Under the pieces are notes generated by a model, which was not told the DNA's origin, did no database searches, and saw nothing but the letters and a program-made list of their open reading frames with translations. Shown here one piece after another: positions 11,657-24,579 of a stretch of DNA of 64,000 nucleotides. Position 1 is the stretch's first letter. Each line of letters begins with the position of its first letter. A program made the position numbers and the translations under genes. Source of the DNA: Amorphophallus konjac (lineage: Eukaryota > Streptophyta > Magnoliopsida > Alismatales > Araceae); the NCBI GenBank assembly GCA_022559845.1, contig CM040124.1:71881491-71945490 (forward strand). Reading direction: 5' to 3'.

Positions 11657-11669
11657 TGGTATCAGAGCC
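11657..11669 (+). other. G2 primer binding site
   Basis: TGGTATCAGAGCC lies 7 bases after the LTR end and is complementary to initiator tRNA-Met. Confidence 0.85.
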
Positions 11670-11888
11670 TAAGTCTAAGGACTTAGGGAGAAAGACATGT
11701 CATAGGATAAGTACAAGATTTAAGGAACCAAACCTATGAACTAAGAAAGAAAATTTCCCAACCTATGAGAGGAACTGGGTAGAACCTGGGATGAGATAAT
11801 CATTAGTAATTATTTCTAAGACTTGACCCCACTCATTCCATTAGAATTAAACAAATTCATTGCTTTTCTCAGATACCTCACTCTCGAA

Positions 11889-12418
11889 ATGGCACATCGC
11901 GTAGACTAGAACGGTATGCAAGAGACCGTCGTGAGTCTAACTCAAGCACTACAAACGATGGCGCAAGCTGGCGCAGGAGCAAGGGCTGGAGATTTGCATC
12001 ATAACTTTCGGAGTTTAAATCCTCCGAGATTTTCCGGTTCTTCAAATCAAGGCGAGGCTGAGAACTGGATTGATGAGATGAATCGCATCTTCAAAGTGAT
12101 GCAATGTACTGATCAGGAGAAGGTCCGTTTAGCAACATTCCAATTAAATAAAGATGCTCGTACGTGGTGGAAGTCTGTTCCTGCACCACCAGCTGATACA
12201 CCTCACACTTGGGAAGATTTTCTTACGCTCTTTCAAGCTAAGTACTTTTCCGAGCATATTAAGGAACGAAGGCTATGAAGTTTGCTTCTCTCCGCCAGGG
12301 CATGATGTCAATAGCGGAATATGAACTTCAGTTTTCTCGACCTGCACCATATGCTCCTCATTTGATTAGCACCGACTTGTTGAAAGCTAATCAATTTATG
12401 GATGGATTGAGGCCTGGG
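11889..12418 (+). pseudogene. G2 gag, N-terminal part
   Basis: The likely start is the ATG at 11889, followed after six codons by a TAG (11907-11909) where related proteins plausibly have glutamine. The capsid core is recognisable: PPRFSGSSNQGEAENWIDEM, ATFQLNKDARTWW, WEDFLTLFQAKYFSEHIKE, then SLRQGMMSIAEYELQFSR. A one-base shift near 12265 moves the frame between the last two blocks. The frame is then cut at GLRPG by the G3 insertion and resumes at 22001. Confidence 0.8.
12414..12418 (+). other. Left target-site duplication of G3
   Basis: CTGGG directly precedes the TGTGACGACCC start of the G3 LTR and is repeated exactly at 22001-22005 after the other LTR. It defines the insertion and proves that G3 postdates G2. 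Confidence 0.9.
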
Positions 12419-14795
12419 TGTGACGACCCAGAGTTCAGGACACCGATATACCGATAACATCGATACACCGACACCAAGAACACTGGGGAGTCCACCCAAG
12501 AGGCTGATGAGGCCCCTGAAGGGTTAGTGGGGGTTAGCTGAGGAGTATGCATAATTAATTGCGAATTGGGGCGCGCAATACAAATAAGTATTTAAGATTT
12601 AAACACAAGTGCGGAAGCAATTTAAAAATAACCAGAGTGATATATATATAACTAGTCCAGAGTCACAAACACTAGTCCTCAAGGTACAACTACGCGGGGC
12701 ATACCCTGGCAAAAGTACAACACAAGCCTCAAAAAGGCAGCTCGTGCACAGCTGGCAGCTAGGAACGGTCCCGAAATAGCACACTAAAGTCCGGGAGACG
12801 GCGGGCGCGGCTCACCTGAAAGGAAAAGGTGAGTCACAGCTAGACTCAGTAGGGGTCACGCGGATCCCTACCTCGCACTAAACAAGCGAACATGCATAAG
12901 TAAAGCAAGTAGAGCATGCATTTAAATAAATACACAGGCAATGGCATGAATGACCAATCACAGGAAAGCTGTAGGCTCTATCTAAGCAGGTATAATAGCT
13001 AACACATGCCACTACTAATTAAATGCAAGCGATTAAAGCTAAAACTACCAAATAGAATGAGCTGCAACTAGTCCAAACAACAAGGACGGACAACCACTGG
13101 AGCAGAAACCAGATGCGTCCACTGACGGCTTACACTGCGTCTCAAGCACTCGCAGTCGACGAAGCGACAAGCTAAGCGCGTAAACAGTACCAAACCAAGT
13201 GACCAGTCGGAGTGGCACCCGTCGGTGTCAGTCCACAGTCTCCGACCACGTGTGCACACACTGACTCTAGCCTGAGCCAGGCCCTCTAACTAGTTTTTTC
13301 CCTTGGCAGGACGCTACCATTGGCTGGGAGCCCACGGAACTAGCTTACAAACCGTGAATGGGAAATACACCCCTCCGCCATCCTTAAGCGGGTCGGTACT
13401 CAACAGACCTTAGGGCAACAACAGTGGCTCCATTGCATGGAAAGAAAAGCTACTCTATTGGTATAAAACACGCCACAATATATTTGAAACAATGCAAATA
13501 TGGCATAAATATAGAAAGAAGCGCATAATAGATGGGCTGGGAATATATAGCAGCCATCAGGGAAGCGGCGGTCAAAGACCCATGCGCCACATGAAAACGA
13601 CGGTCGGGGGCCGGCGCGTTACTTCAAGAATGACGCCCCAGTCCCTATCCGTCACTCCCTTCAGGGTTCCAGCTCAAGAGGCACTAAAGGGCATGTAACG
13701 GTGGGGGCCCTGCGCGTTACTTCGAAGCAACGCGTGGAGTCACCGCCGTCACATCCACCCGAGGCTCAAACCACCTATCAGCGTTCTAAACGATAGCAGG
13801 CGAAGTGACGCCCCGGTCTAGGCGCATCGGACCGAAACGACGGTCGGCCGACTGGCCGTCGGGCGCATCGCCTGACCAAAACTACGGAAAACAGTTGATG
13901 AGTAACGGATGGGCGCCCCACCGTTACTCTCCAAGTAACGCACCCCCAATGGGCCGCTATTTGGAAGTGACGCGTCCGCTATGGACCGTCAGGCAAGTGA
14001 CGGTTCCTGGCAGGACCGTCACTGCACCTGGGTTACGGGCGGGTACGGTTTGTAAACCGAAGCCCTCCCGGACGGCTGAAAACGCCGGGTATCGACGAAA
14101 AACCTGATAACCTGTCAAACCACGCATGCTAGACAACAATTTAACATCTAAATCTAGCACATGCAAGGCCTAAAACGCATTAAACTCAAGATTTAGGCTA
14201 AAACCCCAAAAATGGAAACATACACATCATGCATGCTACGGGGTGCTAATCAACAGGATAAGCCATAGGAAATGCTCCTAGCGAGCTAAGGATTCCATCC
14301 CCCTACCTCTTGCAAGCCGAAACGGAGGAAAAGGCCGCATGCACCGAGGTAGGCTCACCGAGCCTTCAAGCTCTAATCCGCTCCCACGATCACAGAACCA
14401 CGCCGAAGTGGACACCTACGTGCTCCTCTCGACGCGAGGAATCCAACGGCGCCAACCTCGTCTCAATCCGACCTCGTCTCGCCCGCGTTCCCTAGAGAGG
14501 AGAGTGGGGCGATCGCACGAAGGAGAGAGAGAGAGAGAGAGAGAGGGAAAGAGAGATCGACGGGGAGAAAGAGGGTGAGAGAGAGGGATTAAAAGAAAAA
14601 AAAGGAATTAAAATATATATAATATAATCATTATATATATTAAAATCTCATTAATTCTAATAACCCTCAAATAACTCCAAACAAATCCGGAAAAATACCA
14701 GACAAATTCCTAAAAATCCAGGAAAATAGCCGGAAATTCCAGAACAATTAATAGAACAAGTACCACGAAGGATCCATTAAGGCACGGGCCTTACA
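12419..14795 (-). repeat. G3 3' LTR (element orientation)
   Basis: The 2377-bp LTR runs from TGTGACGACCC to CCTTACA on the plus strand. It includes a (GA)n tract at 14521-14545, preceded in element orientation by AT-rich sequence with a TATA-like core (about 14615-14650). At 13560-14060 it has a dense set of TGACG/CGTCA and TAACG/CGTTA motifs. No gene is present. Confidence 0.9.
13560..14060 (-). repeat. TGACG and TAACGG motif cluster in the G3 LTR
   Basis: In 500 bp there are about eight TGACG/CGTCA cores and several TAACG/CGTTA cores, many extended as GACGGTC or GACCGTCA. TGACG is the core recognised by TGA-type bZIP factors, and YAACGG resembles the MYB3R (MSA) core; both functions are inferred. 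The same cluster is in the other LTR (20770-21270). Confidence 0.5.
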
Positions 14796-14811
14796 GTCCC
14801 TCCCTCCTTAC
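14796..14811 (-). other. G3 polypurine tract
   Basis: On the minus strand, AAGGAGGGAGGGAC directly precedes the 3' LTR start TGTAAGG, the usual priming site for plus-strand synthesis. Confidence 0.75.
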
Positions 14812-14876
14812 AGAAATTTCGCCCTCAAAATTTACAACCACAAGGATAAAGAGGAAACCGAGAAAGGACACATACC

Positions 14877-17800
14877 TCACTGGAACAAGAAAGGAAAAAG
14901 CTGACGCATCTCATCTTCACGCTCCCAAGTAGACTCGTTACCAGTGTGACGCTGCCAAGCAACCCTTACCAGAGGAATAACCTTATTTCTCAACCGCTGC
15001 TCACGACGGTCTTCAATTCGGATAGGAAACTCTGGTGTGGACAAATCAGCAGTCACCTCGGGCCACACTGAATCATTGAGAACATGAGAAGCATCAGGCA
15101 CACATTTCCTCAACTGAGACACGTGGAGCACATCTTGAATAGCTTGCATGGCCGCCGGCAGTTGCAAACGATAAGCCACTGAACCAATAGCTTCAACAAT
15201 CGGAAAAGGGCCAACATACCGCGGACTAAGCTTTTCACGCTTCCCAAACCTGGAAACACCTTTCATCGGAGATATTTTAACAAACACCATATCTCCAGGC
15301 TCAAATTGTAGTGGACGTCTGCGTTGATCTGCATAACTTTTCTGTCGACTCTGAGCCGTCAACAATCTCTGCCTGATCAGACGAACCACATCAGAACATT
15401 GCTGTACCATGTCCGGTCCTGTCAACAGTCGGTCCCCAACATCAAACCAGTTCAGAGGAGTACGACAAGGACGACCATACAGCGCTTCATAAGGAGCCAT
15501 GCCAATACTGGAGTGAAAACTGTTATTATAAGCAAACTCAACGAGTGGCAAATGCTGACCCCACGAACCTTGCCAATCAAGGCAACACGATCTTAGCATG
15601 TCCTCCAAAGTCTGAATAGTTCTCTCTGACTGTCCATCTGATTGTGGGTGATACGCTGAACAGAAAGCTAACTCAGTGCCCAAAGCTTTCTGGAAACTAC
15701 GCCAGAAGCCAGAGGTAAAACGCGGGTCACGATCTGACACAAGTGAAACAGGAATTCCATGCAGCGGCACGATCTTCTGCACATAGTGCTCGGCCAATCT
15801 CTACACACTCCAAGTAACTTTAATTGGCAACAATCTGGCAGTTTTCGTCAATCTGTCGACAAGCAGCCAGATTCCATCAAAACCTTGAGAAGTTCGAGGC
15901 AAACCCACCACAAAATCTGTAGTAACATGGTCCCATTTCCACATCGGAATCTCTAATGGCTGAAGCAGACCACCTGGCTTTTGATGTTCGGCTTTAACTA
16001 ACTGACAAGTCAAGCACTTAGAAATAAAAATAGCCACGTCCTTCTTCATGCCGGGCCACCAGAACTGTTTCTTCAAATTCTGATACATCTTAGTGACACC
16101 AGGGTGAATAGAAAAACGGGAGCCATGGGCTTCACTCAGAATCTCATTCCTCAAATCATCATCAACAGGAATATACAATCTGCCCTGGAAACTGACAACC
16201 AGCTCGTCATCAAGTTCCACATCATATCTTGATATAACGCGGGCCAAATCAGAATCAACTTGCTGGGCTTCTAAAATCTGCTGATACAAAGCTGAACCCA
16301 AAACCAAGCTAGCACAAACTGCCATCTTCGGATCGGCAGGAATCTCTACACACAAAGCCTCGCTCGAAAGCTGTTCCCACAATTTCCATTCGTGAAGCAA
16401 CAAATGGCTGACCTGTACTTTCCTGCTCAGAGCATCGGCCACAACATTCATTTTACCTGGCTGATAGGAGAGTGTAAAGTCATAATCCTTCATGTATTCC
16501 ATCCATCGCCTCTGCCTGAGGTTCAGATCTTTCTAGGAGAAAATATACTGTAAACTCTGATGATCAGTAAGAATCTGAAATTTCTCACCATACAGATAAT
16601 GTCTCCAAATCTTCAAGGCAAAAATAACTGCAGCTAGCTCTAGATCATGAGTGGGATAATTCCCTTCATGCTGTTTCAATTGCCGAGATGCATATGCGAT
16701 AACCTTACCATGTTGCATCAGCACTACACCTAAACCTACTCGAGACGCATCTGTACAAACGAGAAAACCACCCGAGTCGGAAGGCAAAGTCAACACTGGA
16801 GAAGAAGTCAATAGCCTTTTTAATTCAACAAAGCTAGCCTCACACTGATCCGACCAGACAAAAGGCACATCCTTCCGTGTCAATTTAGTCATCGGTGTTG
16901 CAATCTTCGCAAAATCTTGAATGAATCTGCGGTAATACCCAGCCAATCCTAAAAAACTTCGTATCTCAGTGATGGTCCTCGGTCTCTGCCAACTCAAAAC
17001 GGCATCAATTTTTGCAGGGTCTACTGCCACTCCATCACCAGAAATCACATGGCCAAGAAAATGAATCTCCCGAAGCCAGAATTCACATTTACTGAGCTTC
17101 GCATAAAGCTCGTGATCTCTTAGAGTCTACAGAACGATCCTCAAATGCTGCACATGATCATCAACAGAGGCAGAATATATCAAGATATCATCAACAAAGA
17201 TCACCACAAACTGGTCCAGAAATGGACAAAAGATACGATGCATTAGGTCCATGAAAGCTGCTGGGGCATTAGTCAAACCAAACGGCATGACTAAAAATTC
17301 AAAGTGACCATATCGAGTACTGAAAGCAGTCTTCTCCACATCAGATTCCCGGATCCGTAGGTGAAAATAGCCAGACCGGAGATCAATCCGTGAAAAGACA
17401 GTAGCAGACTGTAACTGGTCAAACAAATCATCAATCCTGGGGAGCGGATACTTATTCTTGATAGTCGCCTGATTCAGCTGCCTGTAATCAATACAAAGTC
17501 TCAGGTTTCCATCTTTCTTTTTCACAAACAGCACTGGGGCACTCCACGGAGAAAAACTAGGACGAATATAACCTTTCTCCAGTAACTCTAGTAGCTGTGC
17601 ACGCAGTACTTTCAATTCAACTGGAGCCATACGGTACGGCGGCTTTGCTAAGGGGCCAGTACCTGGAATCAGTTCAATCACCATTTCAATCTCTCGCTCT
17701 GGGGGCAAGCCTGGCAACTTGTCAGGAAACACATCAGGGAACTCACAGACAACCAGAATATCACAAACATCCCGTCGTGGTTTTTCAACAGCCACCACTG

Positions 17801-18299
17801 AAGCAAGGAATCCCTGACAACCTGCGCTAAGCAACCTATAGGCTCGAATAGCAGAAATAATCATACGAGAAGAACGGGATCGAATACCTTGAAAATAAAA
17901 GGCTGATTTTCCCTGGGGCTGAAAATAGACTTTCTTCGATCTGCAGTCAACCACAGCTCTATAATGCTCCAACCAATCCATTCCCAGAATAACATCATAA
18001 TCTGCCAGCTGCAACGCATACAATCTCGCCGGCAACTGGTGATCATCAATCATCACAGGAGACTCATCCAAACACAGAGGAGTAACCATGAAATCTCCAG
18101 AAGGCAATTCCACAAATAACTCACAAGACAGCTCAGAAGTCGGTTCCTCAATACAAGCCATGAAATCCTCAAAAATAAAAGAGTGAGAAGCACCAGAATC
18201 AAATAAGACATGAGCTGAATGACCATAAAGCATAATCGTACCTTCCACAAGATGGGACGCAGCAGCATCAGCTCTTGTCAAATGAGAAACTTTGACTTT
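14877..18299 (-). pseudogene. G3 pol: protease, RT, RNase H, integrase, C-terminal domain
   Basis: Translation shows an aspartic protease ([11 protein letters not shown]), a reverse transcriptase with [12 protein letters not shown] and the FVDDILIYS catalytic motif near 17190, RNase H starting at [10 protein letters not shown], an integrase zinc finger (CLTCQLVKAEH), a core with catalytic acidic residues in DFVVGLPRT, SDRDPRF and SDGQSERT, and the Tekay/Del-type tail ending LFPFLFQ. The frame from 19478 to 14877 is continuous. In this part it is interrupted by TAG at 17127-17129, 16533-16535 and 15801-15803, each where relatives have glutamine (for example FSxKDL and VLxTLRDH). The only normal terminator is TGA at 14877-14879. 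Confidence 0.88.
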
Positions 18300-19478
18300 C
18301 TACTTCTTGGAACCAGCTGAAGATTGTTGAGAAGACGCCGACGCTTGAGAGAAAAATTGTTGTGGAGCTTGAGGTGCAAGAGGTCTAAACTGCGGCTGAG
18401 GTTGAGACAGCTGAGGAGCTTGTAATTGAGTCGGCCTCAGTAGGCAATCCCGAACCACATGACCTGGCTGGTCACACCTAAAGCAAACAATGGGAAGAGA
18501 ACACGGCTGGCCCTTGTGATGACCACCGCATCTCCGACACGTCCACGGCTGACTAGCAGCTGAGCTCTACCGAGTCTGAGAAGAAGGCGCTGTCGGCTGC
18601 TGAACAGAATCTGTACCGGACGGCTGCTGAGAAAACTTCTTCCTCTTCTTGAACCTTTTGAACTTGGGCTTAGAAGGAGAGGAAGCACTGGAAACCTCTG
18701 ACTGGACCGAAGGAACACTAGGCACGGTCTGTCGGTAAGTCTGCTGAACCTGAGCTACCGGCTGCACTGACCCTGCCTGGGGATATCCACCCGGTCTCGC
18801 CATCTCCAGCTCTAGAGCTACAGCTGTCTGACACGCAGTATCGAGATCCGCAACACGACTCGCTATCAATGGCATCTTCAACTCTGGCCTCAACCCACGC
18901 AAGAATTGCTAGGTCTTTAAAGCTTCACTGGCCAGCACATGGGGCGCATACTGACCCAATTCCAAGAACTTATTCCTGTACTGAAGCACAGTCATATTGC
19001 CCTGGGTCAATTCCATAAACTGGTACATCTTATCCATCTGCAAGCAGGCAGGAGTATAGGCACGCTCAAAAGCAGCAACGAACTCTGCCCAAGTGATTTG
19101 CCGAAGAGGTCTGGATCGAAAGGAAATCTGCCACTCGGCTTTCCACCACGCAATGGATGTACCCTGGAGTTGAAAAGCAGCGAGCATGACTTTCTCATCT
19201 TCAGCACACTCCATCGAGACAAACACACGCTCTATCGCGTCCAACCATTGCCTCGCGACTTCTGGATCAGCTTGGCCATCGAAAGCAGGCGGATTGAACA
19301 TAAGAAATTCCTTCAAAGCCTTGCCTCGACTGCCAGGCACTTCCGCTTGAACGATCGGCACTGGAGGAGCAACTGGAACGACAGGAACAGCGGGAACTGC
19401 AGGAGGAGGTGCAGAACCGCTATCTTCCCATGGCGCATCTCGAGGAACGCGAGGAGGTCTCCCTCGACGAGGCGGCAT
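18300..19478 (-). pseudogene. G3 gag with two zinc knuckles
   Basis: The likely start is MPPRRGRPPRVPRD at 19478; an upstream in-frame Met exists at 19520. The capsid core contains FNPPAFDGQADPEVARQWL and ELTQGNMTVLQYRNKF. Near 18560-18460 lie a CRRCGGHHKGQPC knuckle and a canonical CFRCDQPGHVVRDC (CX2CX4HX4C), which bind the RNA genome during packaging. TAG codons interrupt the frame at 18909-18911, 18567-18569 and 18300-18302, each plausibly from CAG (as in LKTxQFLRG). There is no frameshift. Confidence 0.85.
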
Positions 19479-19616
19479 AATTATGCTGCCAAAAACACAA
19501 TCAACAATAAAATCCATCAATCATACGGAAAACATCCTATGCCAGCAGAGACGACAACAGGACTAGCTCTGGACAAAGCGTCAATTCCAATTCTTTACGC
19601 AAATCCTCAACTTACA

Positions 19617-19627
19617 CTCTGATACCA
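19617..19627 (-). other. G3 primer binding site
   Basis: TGGTATCAGAG on the minus strand lies 2 bases after the 5' LTR end (CGTCACA) and matches initiator tRNA-Met. Confidence 0.85.
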
Positions 19628-19629
19628 AC

Positions 19630-22000
19630 TGTGACGACCCAGAGTTCAGGACACCGATATACCGATAACATCGATACACCGACACCAAGAACTGGGGAGG
19701 CCACCCAAGAGGCTGATGAGGCCCCTGAAGGGTTAGTGGGGGTTAGCTGAGGAGTATGCATAATTAATTGCGAATTGGGGCGCGCAATACAAATAAGTAT
19801 TTAAGATTTAAACACAAGTGCGGAAGCAATTTAAAAATAACCAGAGTGATATATATATAACTAGTCCAGAGTCACAAACACTAGTCCTCAAGGTACAACT
19901 ACGCGGGGCATACCCCGGCAAAAGTACAACACAAGCCTCAAAAAGGCAGCTCGTGCACAGCTGGCAGCTAGGAACGGTCCCGAAACAGCACACTAAAGTC
20001 CGGGAGACGGCGGGCGCGGCTCACCTGAAAGGAAAAGGGTGAGTCACAGCCAGACTCAGTAGGGGTCACGCGGATCCCTACCTCGCACTAAACAAGCGAA
20101 CATGCATAAGTAAAGCAAGTAGAGCATGCATTTAAATAAATACACAGGCAATGGCATGAATGACCAATCACAGGAAAGCTGTAGGCTCTATCTAAGCAGG
20201 TATAACAACTAACACATGCCACTACTAATTAAATGCAAGCGATTAAAGCTAAAACTACCAAATAGAATGAGCTGCAACTAGTCCAAACAACAAGGACGGA
20301 CAACCACTGGAGCAGAAACCAAATGTGTCCACTGACGGCTTACACTGCGTCTCAAGCACTCGCAGTCGACGAAGCGACAAGCTAAGCACGTAAACAGTAC
20401 CAAACCAAGTGACCAGTCGGAGCGGCACCCGTCGGTGTCAGTCCACAGTCTCCGACCACGTGTGCACACACTGACTCTAGCCTGAGCCAGGCCCTCTAAC
20501 TAGTTTTCTCCCTTGGCAGGACGCTACCATTGGCTGGGAGCCCACGGAACTAGCTTACAAACTGTGAAAGGGAAATACACCCCTCCGCCATCCTTAAGCG
20601 GGTCGGTACTCAACAGACCTTAGGGCAACAACAGTGGCTCCATTGCATGGAAAGAAAAGCTACTCTATTGGTATAAAACACGCCACAATATATTTGAAAC
20701 AATGCAAATATGGCATGAATATAGAAAGAAGCGCATAACAGATGGGCTGGGAATATATAGCAGCCATCAGGGAAGCGGCGGTCAAAGACCCATGCGCCAC
20801 ATGAAAACGACGGTCGGGGGCCGGCGTGTTACTTCAAGAATGACGCCCCAGTCCCTATCCGTCACTCCCTTCAGGGTTCCAGCTCAAGAGGCACTAAAGG
20901 GCATGTAACGGTGGGGGCCCTGCGCGTTACTTCGAAGCAACGCGTGGAGTCACCGCCGTCACATCCACCCGAGGCTCAAACCACCTATCAGCGTTCTAAA
21001 CGATAGCAGGCGAAGTGACGCCCCGGTCTAGGCGCGTCGGACCGAAACGACGGTCGGCCGACTGGCCGTCGGGCGCATCGCCTGACCAAAACTACGGAAA
21101 ACAGTTGATGAGTAACGGATGGGCGCCCCACCGTTACTCTCCAAATAACGCACCCCCAATGGGCTGCTATTTGGAAGTGACGCGTCCGCTATGGACCGTC
21201 AGGCAAGTGACGGTTCCTGGCAGGACCGTCACTGCACCTGGGTTACGGGCGGGTACGGTTTGTAAACCGAAGCCCTCCCGGATGGCTGAAAACGCCGGGT
21301 ATCGATGAAAAACCTGATAACCTGTCAAACCACGCATGCTAGACAACAATTTAACATCTAAATCTAGCACATGCAAGGCCTAAAACGCATTAAACTCAAG
21401 ATTTAGGCTAAAACCCCAAAAATGGAAACATACACATCATGCATGCTACGGGGTGCTAATCAACAGGATAAGCCATAGGAAATGCTCCTAGCGAGCTAAG
21501 GATTCCATCCCCCTACCTCTTGCAAGCCGAAACGGAGGAAAAGGCCGCATGCACCGAGGTAGGCTCACCGAGCCTTCAAGCTCTAATCCGCTCCCACGAT
21601 CACCGAACCACGCCGAAGTGGACACCTACGCGCTCCTCTCGACGCGAGGAATCCAACGGCGCCAACCTCGTCTCAATCCGACCTCGTCTCGCCCGCGTTC
21701 CCTAGAGAGGAGAGAGGGGCGATCGCACGGAGGAGAGAGAGAGAGAGAGAGGGAAAGAGAGATCGACGGGGAGAAAGAGGGTGAGAGAGAGGGATTAAAA
21801 GAAAAAAAAGAATTAAAATATATATAATATAATCATTATATATATTAAAATCTCATTAATTCTAATAACTCTCAAATAACTCCAAACAAATCCGGAAAAA
21901 TACCAGACAAATTCCTAAAAATCCAGGAAAATAGCCAGAAATTCCAGAACAATTAATAGAACAAGTACCACGAAGAATCCATTAAGGCACGGGCCTTACA
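19630..22000 (-). repeat. G3 5' LTR (element orientation)
   Basis: This 2371-bp copy matches 12419-14795 with scattered single-base differences and a few short indels. It ends directly at the CTGGG target duplication. It has the same motif cluster and a shorter (GA)n tract (21735-21750). Confidence 0.9.
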
Positions 22001-22480
22001 CTGGGTATATTCAACAATTGGGGACTCAGAATATCCGTACTTATGCGGAGATGGTCCAACGGGCACACCTATGCGAAAGGACCTTAGAGAAGGTCGAGAA
22101 TTTAAAAGAAAAAGGAGAGGAGCCGAGCCGAGCCGAAGGTCTGATCGACATGACAAGAAGAAGCTTAGCATCACGGAGCCCTACAAATCCCGTGATAGCA
22201 AGAAAAGATCCCAAAATGGGAGTGGTAATGTTTCCCAAAAAAATAAGAAAGTCAAGGAAGAAGACAAACAAGTCACCACGGCTTGTTCCTTTTGCGAGAA
22301 ATTCGATCATTCGGCCGAAGAATGCTGGAAGCGTCTCGACTCTTATTTACGTTGTGGCAACAGGGAGCACCGCATGCCGGATTGCCCCCTTATGAAGGAA
22401 AAACCGTCCGGTGGTGGACGTAAAAGACAGGCTCGTCTTAATGTTGTTTTAGAGGATAATGAAGCGCCCAAGGATGATGG
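22001..22480 (+). pseudogene. G2 gag, C-terminal part with zinc knuckles
   Basis: The gag frame interrupted at 12418 resumes exactly here (GLRPG then YIQQLGTQNIRTYAEMV). A lysine/arginine-rich segment follows, with a frame change near 22070-22150. The zinc-knuckle region has one good CCHC box (CSFCEKFDHSAEEC) and a second with its first cysteine replaced (YLRCGNREHRMPDC). The first five bases are the right G3 target duplication. Confidence 0.8.
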
Positions 22481-24330
22481 GCTAATGGAAGGTACCATAC
22501 AGATTTATTCCCATCCTGCATTCGTATTATTTGATACGAGTGCTTCTCATTCCTTTATATCTACTTCCTTTGCAAAAACATTACCCATCTCACCAGTTCC
22601 TTTACCTTCGGACCTTGCTATTATTACACCTTTAGGTCCCGGAACAAAAATTACAACTTATTACCCCGATAGTAAGGTAAGGGTAGAAGGTCACAATCTT
22701 CCTGCAAACCTCGTATGTCTGGACATGGAAGGCTACGATGCTATTTTAGGGGTGGATTGACTTGTAGACCATGATGCCTACATAAATTGCCGGAATAGGA
22801 TTATCTCTTTTCGGAAACCTGGTCTTCCAAGGTTTTCTTTTCTTGGTATTAAATATAGGAAGCATCCTACTATCATTTCATCTTTGCATGCTTGCAAATT
22901 AATTTCGAAAGGATGTGTAGCTTTTCTTGCTTCCGTAACCCTCACCGATTCCAAGAAGATCATCTTAGAAGATATCCATATTGTCAATGAATTTCCAGAT
23001 GTATTCCCATCGAATTTACCTGGTTTACCACCCGAAAGGGAAGTAAACTTTTCCATTGAACTTATTCCCGGAGCGGCACCTGTTTCAATAGCTCCCTACA
23101 GGATGTCCCCCACAGAACTCAAGGAATTAAAGAAACAACTTCAAGAGTTACTAGACAAGGGTTTCATTCAACCTAGCACATCCCCTTGGGGTGCGCCAAT
23201 CTTATTTATGAAGAAGAAAGATGGATCTCTCAGACTATGTATCGATTACTAGCAACTGAATCAGCTTACTATCAAGAACAAATATCCGTTGCCGCGTATG
23301 GATGAGCTCTTTGATCAGATTTCAGGAGCAGAATATTTTTCCAAGATAGACCTCAGGTCGAGATATCATCAACTCAAGATCAAAGACGAATACATACACA
23401 AGACAACTTTCCGGAGCCGGTATGGCCACTATGAATTTGTTGTAATGCTGTTCGGGTTAACTAATGCCCCGACAGCATTCATGTAAGTTATGAACAATGT
23501 CTTCAGGCCTTATCTCGACCAATTTGTGGTCGTATTCATTGATGACTTTCTTATATACTCTAAAACAAAGGAGGAACATGAAGAGCACTTAAGGATGGCC
23601 TTACAAATGCTAAGAGAGTACAAACTCTATGCGAAGCTTAGTAAGTGCGAGTTCTGGCTAAAGGAGGTTTCCTTCCTTGGCCATATTATTTCAAAGGAAG
23701 GTATTGCTGTTGATCCTTCTAAAGTTGAGGCTGTTAAGAATTGGAGCCGACCGACAACTGTGTCCAAAGTCAGGAGTTTCTAGGTTTGGCTGGTTATTAC
23801 ATGAGATTTATTAAAGATTTCTCCAAGATCGCCGTTCCTTTGACTAGACTCACAAAAAAGGAGAACCCTTTTATATGGTCGAAGGACTGCGAGGAGAGTT
23901 TTCTAACTCTTAAGGATCACCTTACTACGGCCCCTATTCTGACGTTACCAACAGAAGGTGGTGGTTTTGAAGTTTATACGGATGCGTCTGGCATTGGCCT
24001 GGGATGTGTCCTTATGCAAAATGGAAAGATGATTTATTATTCCTCAAGACAGCTGAAGCGTCATGAAGAGAATTACCCTGTGCATGATCTGCAGTTAGCT
24101 GTGGTTACTTTCGCACTGAAGATTTAGTGACATTACATTTATGGGGAGAAATTCACTATATTTTCAGATCATAAAAGTCTGAAATACCTTTTCTCCTAAA
24201 AGGAGTTAGATATGCGACAACGCAGATGGTTAGAGTATCTCAAGGACTTCGACTTCACAATTCAATATCATCCAGGATAGGCAAATACTGTAGCAGACGC
24301 TCTTAATAGAAAATCGATGACAACACTAGA
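22481..24330 (+). pseudogene. G2 pol: protease, RT and RNase H
   Basis: The protease motif reads LFDTSASHSF, so the glycine after the catalytic Asp-Thr is serine, which should inactivate it. RT shows [38 protein letters not shown] and the [10 protein letters not shown] active site. RNase H starts at [10 protein letters not shown]. Stops occur at 22758 (TGA, for W in GVDWL), 23250 (TAG, for R in CIDYR), 23484 (TAA), 24125-24130 (TAG-TGA, for WR in KIWRHY), 24197 (TAA, for Q) and about 24278 (TAG). A frameshift lies near 23765-23785. The enzyme set is dead but easily recognised. Confidence 0.87.
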
Positions 24331-24579
24331 AAGCCTCTGGGAAGGTATGACTTGTCTTATCAGAGATTTCTTTCACTTAAATCTTGATATTGACAGGGAA
24401 GGAGAAGGAGGTATAATTGCCAACATAAGGTCTCAACCTACATTGATCGAGGACATAGTCCAATTGCAAGAAAATGATCCTACATTGATGGAAATCAAGG
24501 ATAACATTGATCAAAGATCGGAATTCTCTATTTCACATGATGGAAGATTGTTATTTAAGAATAGAATTTGTGTGTAGAA

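Larger units (their letters stand above)
12419..22000 (-). mobile_element. G3: young Ty3-gypsy element nested in G2 gag
   Basis: The 9.58-kb element has near-identical LTRs (12419-14795 and 19630-22000; roughly 1% different by eye, mostly C/T changes), a perfect 5-bp target duplication, a tRNA-Met primer site and a polypurine tract. On the minus strand it carries a gag-pol frame with the order gag, protease, RT, RNase H, integrase, and a C-terminal motif typical of Tekay/Del chromoviruses (VRVAWQRHTGNESTWE). The frame has no frameshift but six TAG codons, so a full protein would need stop readthrough. Confidence 0.92.

Noticed and set aside
11657..11669. tRNA gene fragments at TGGTATCAGAG sites
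   Set aside because: Each occurrence adjoins an LTR end and is a primer binding site; no cloverleaf surrounds it.
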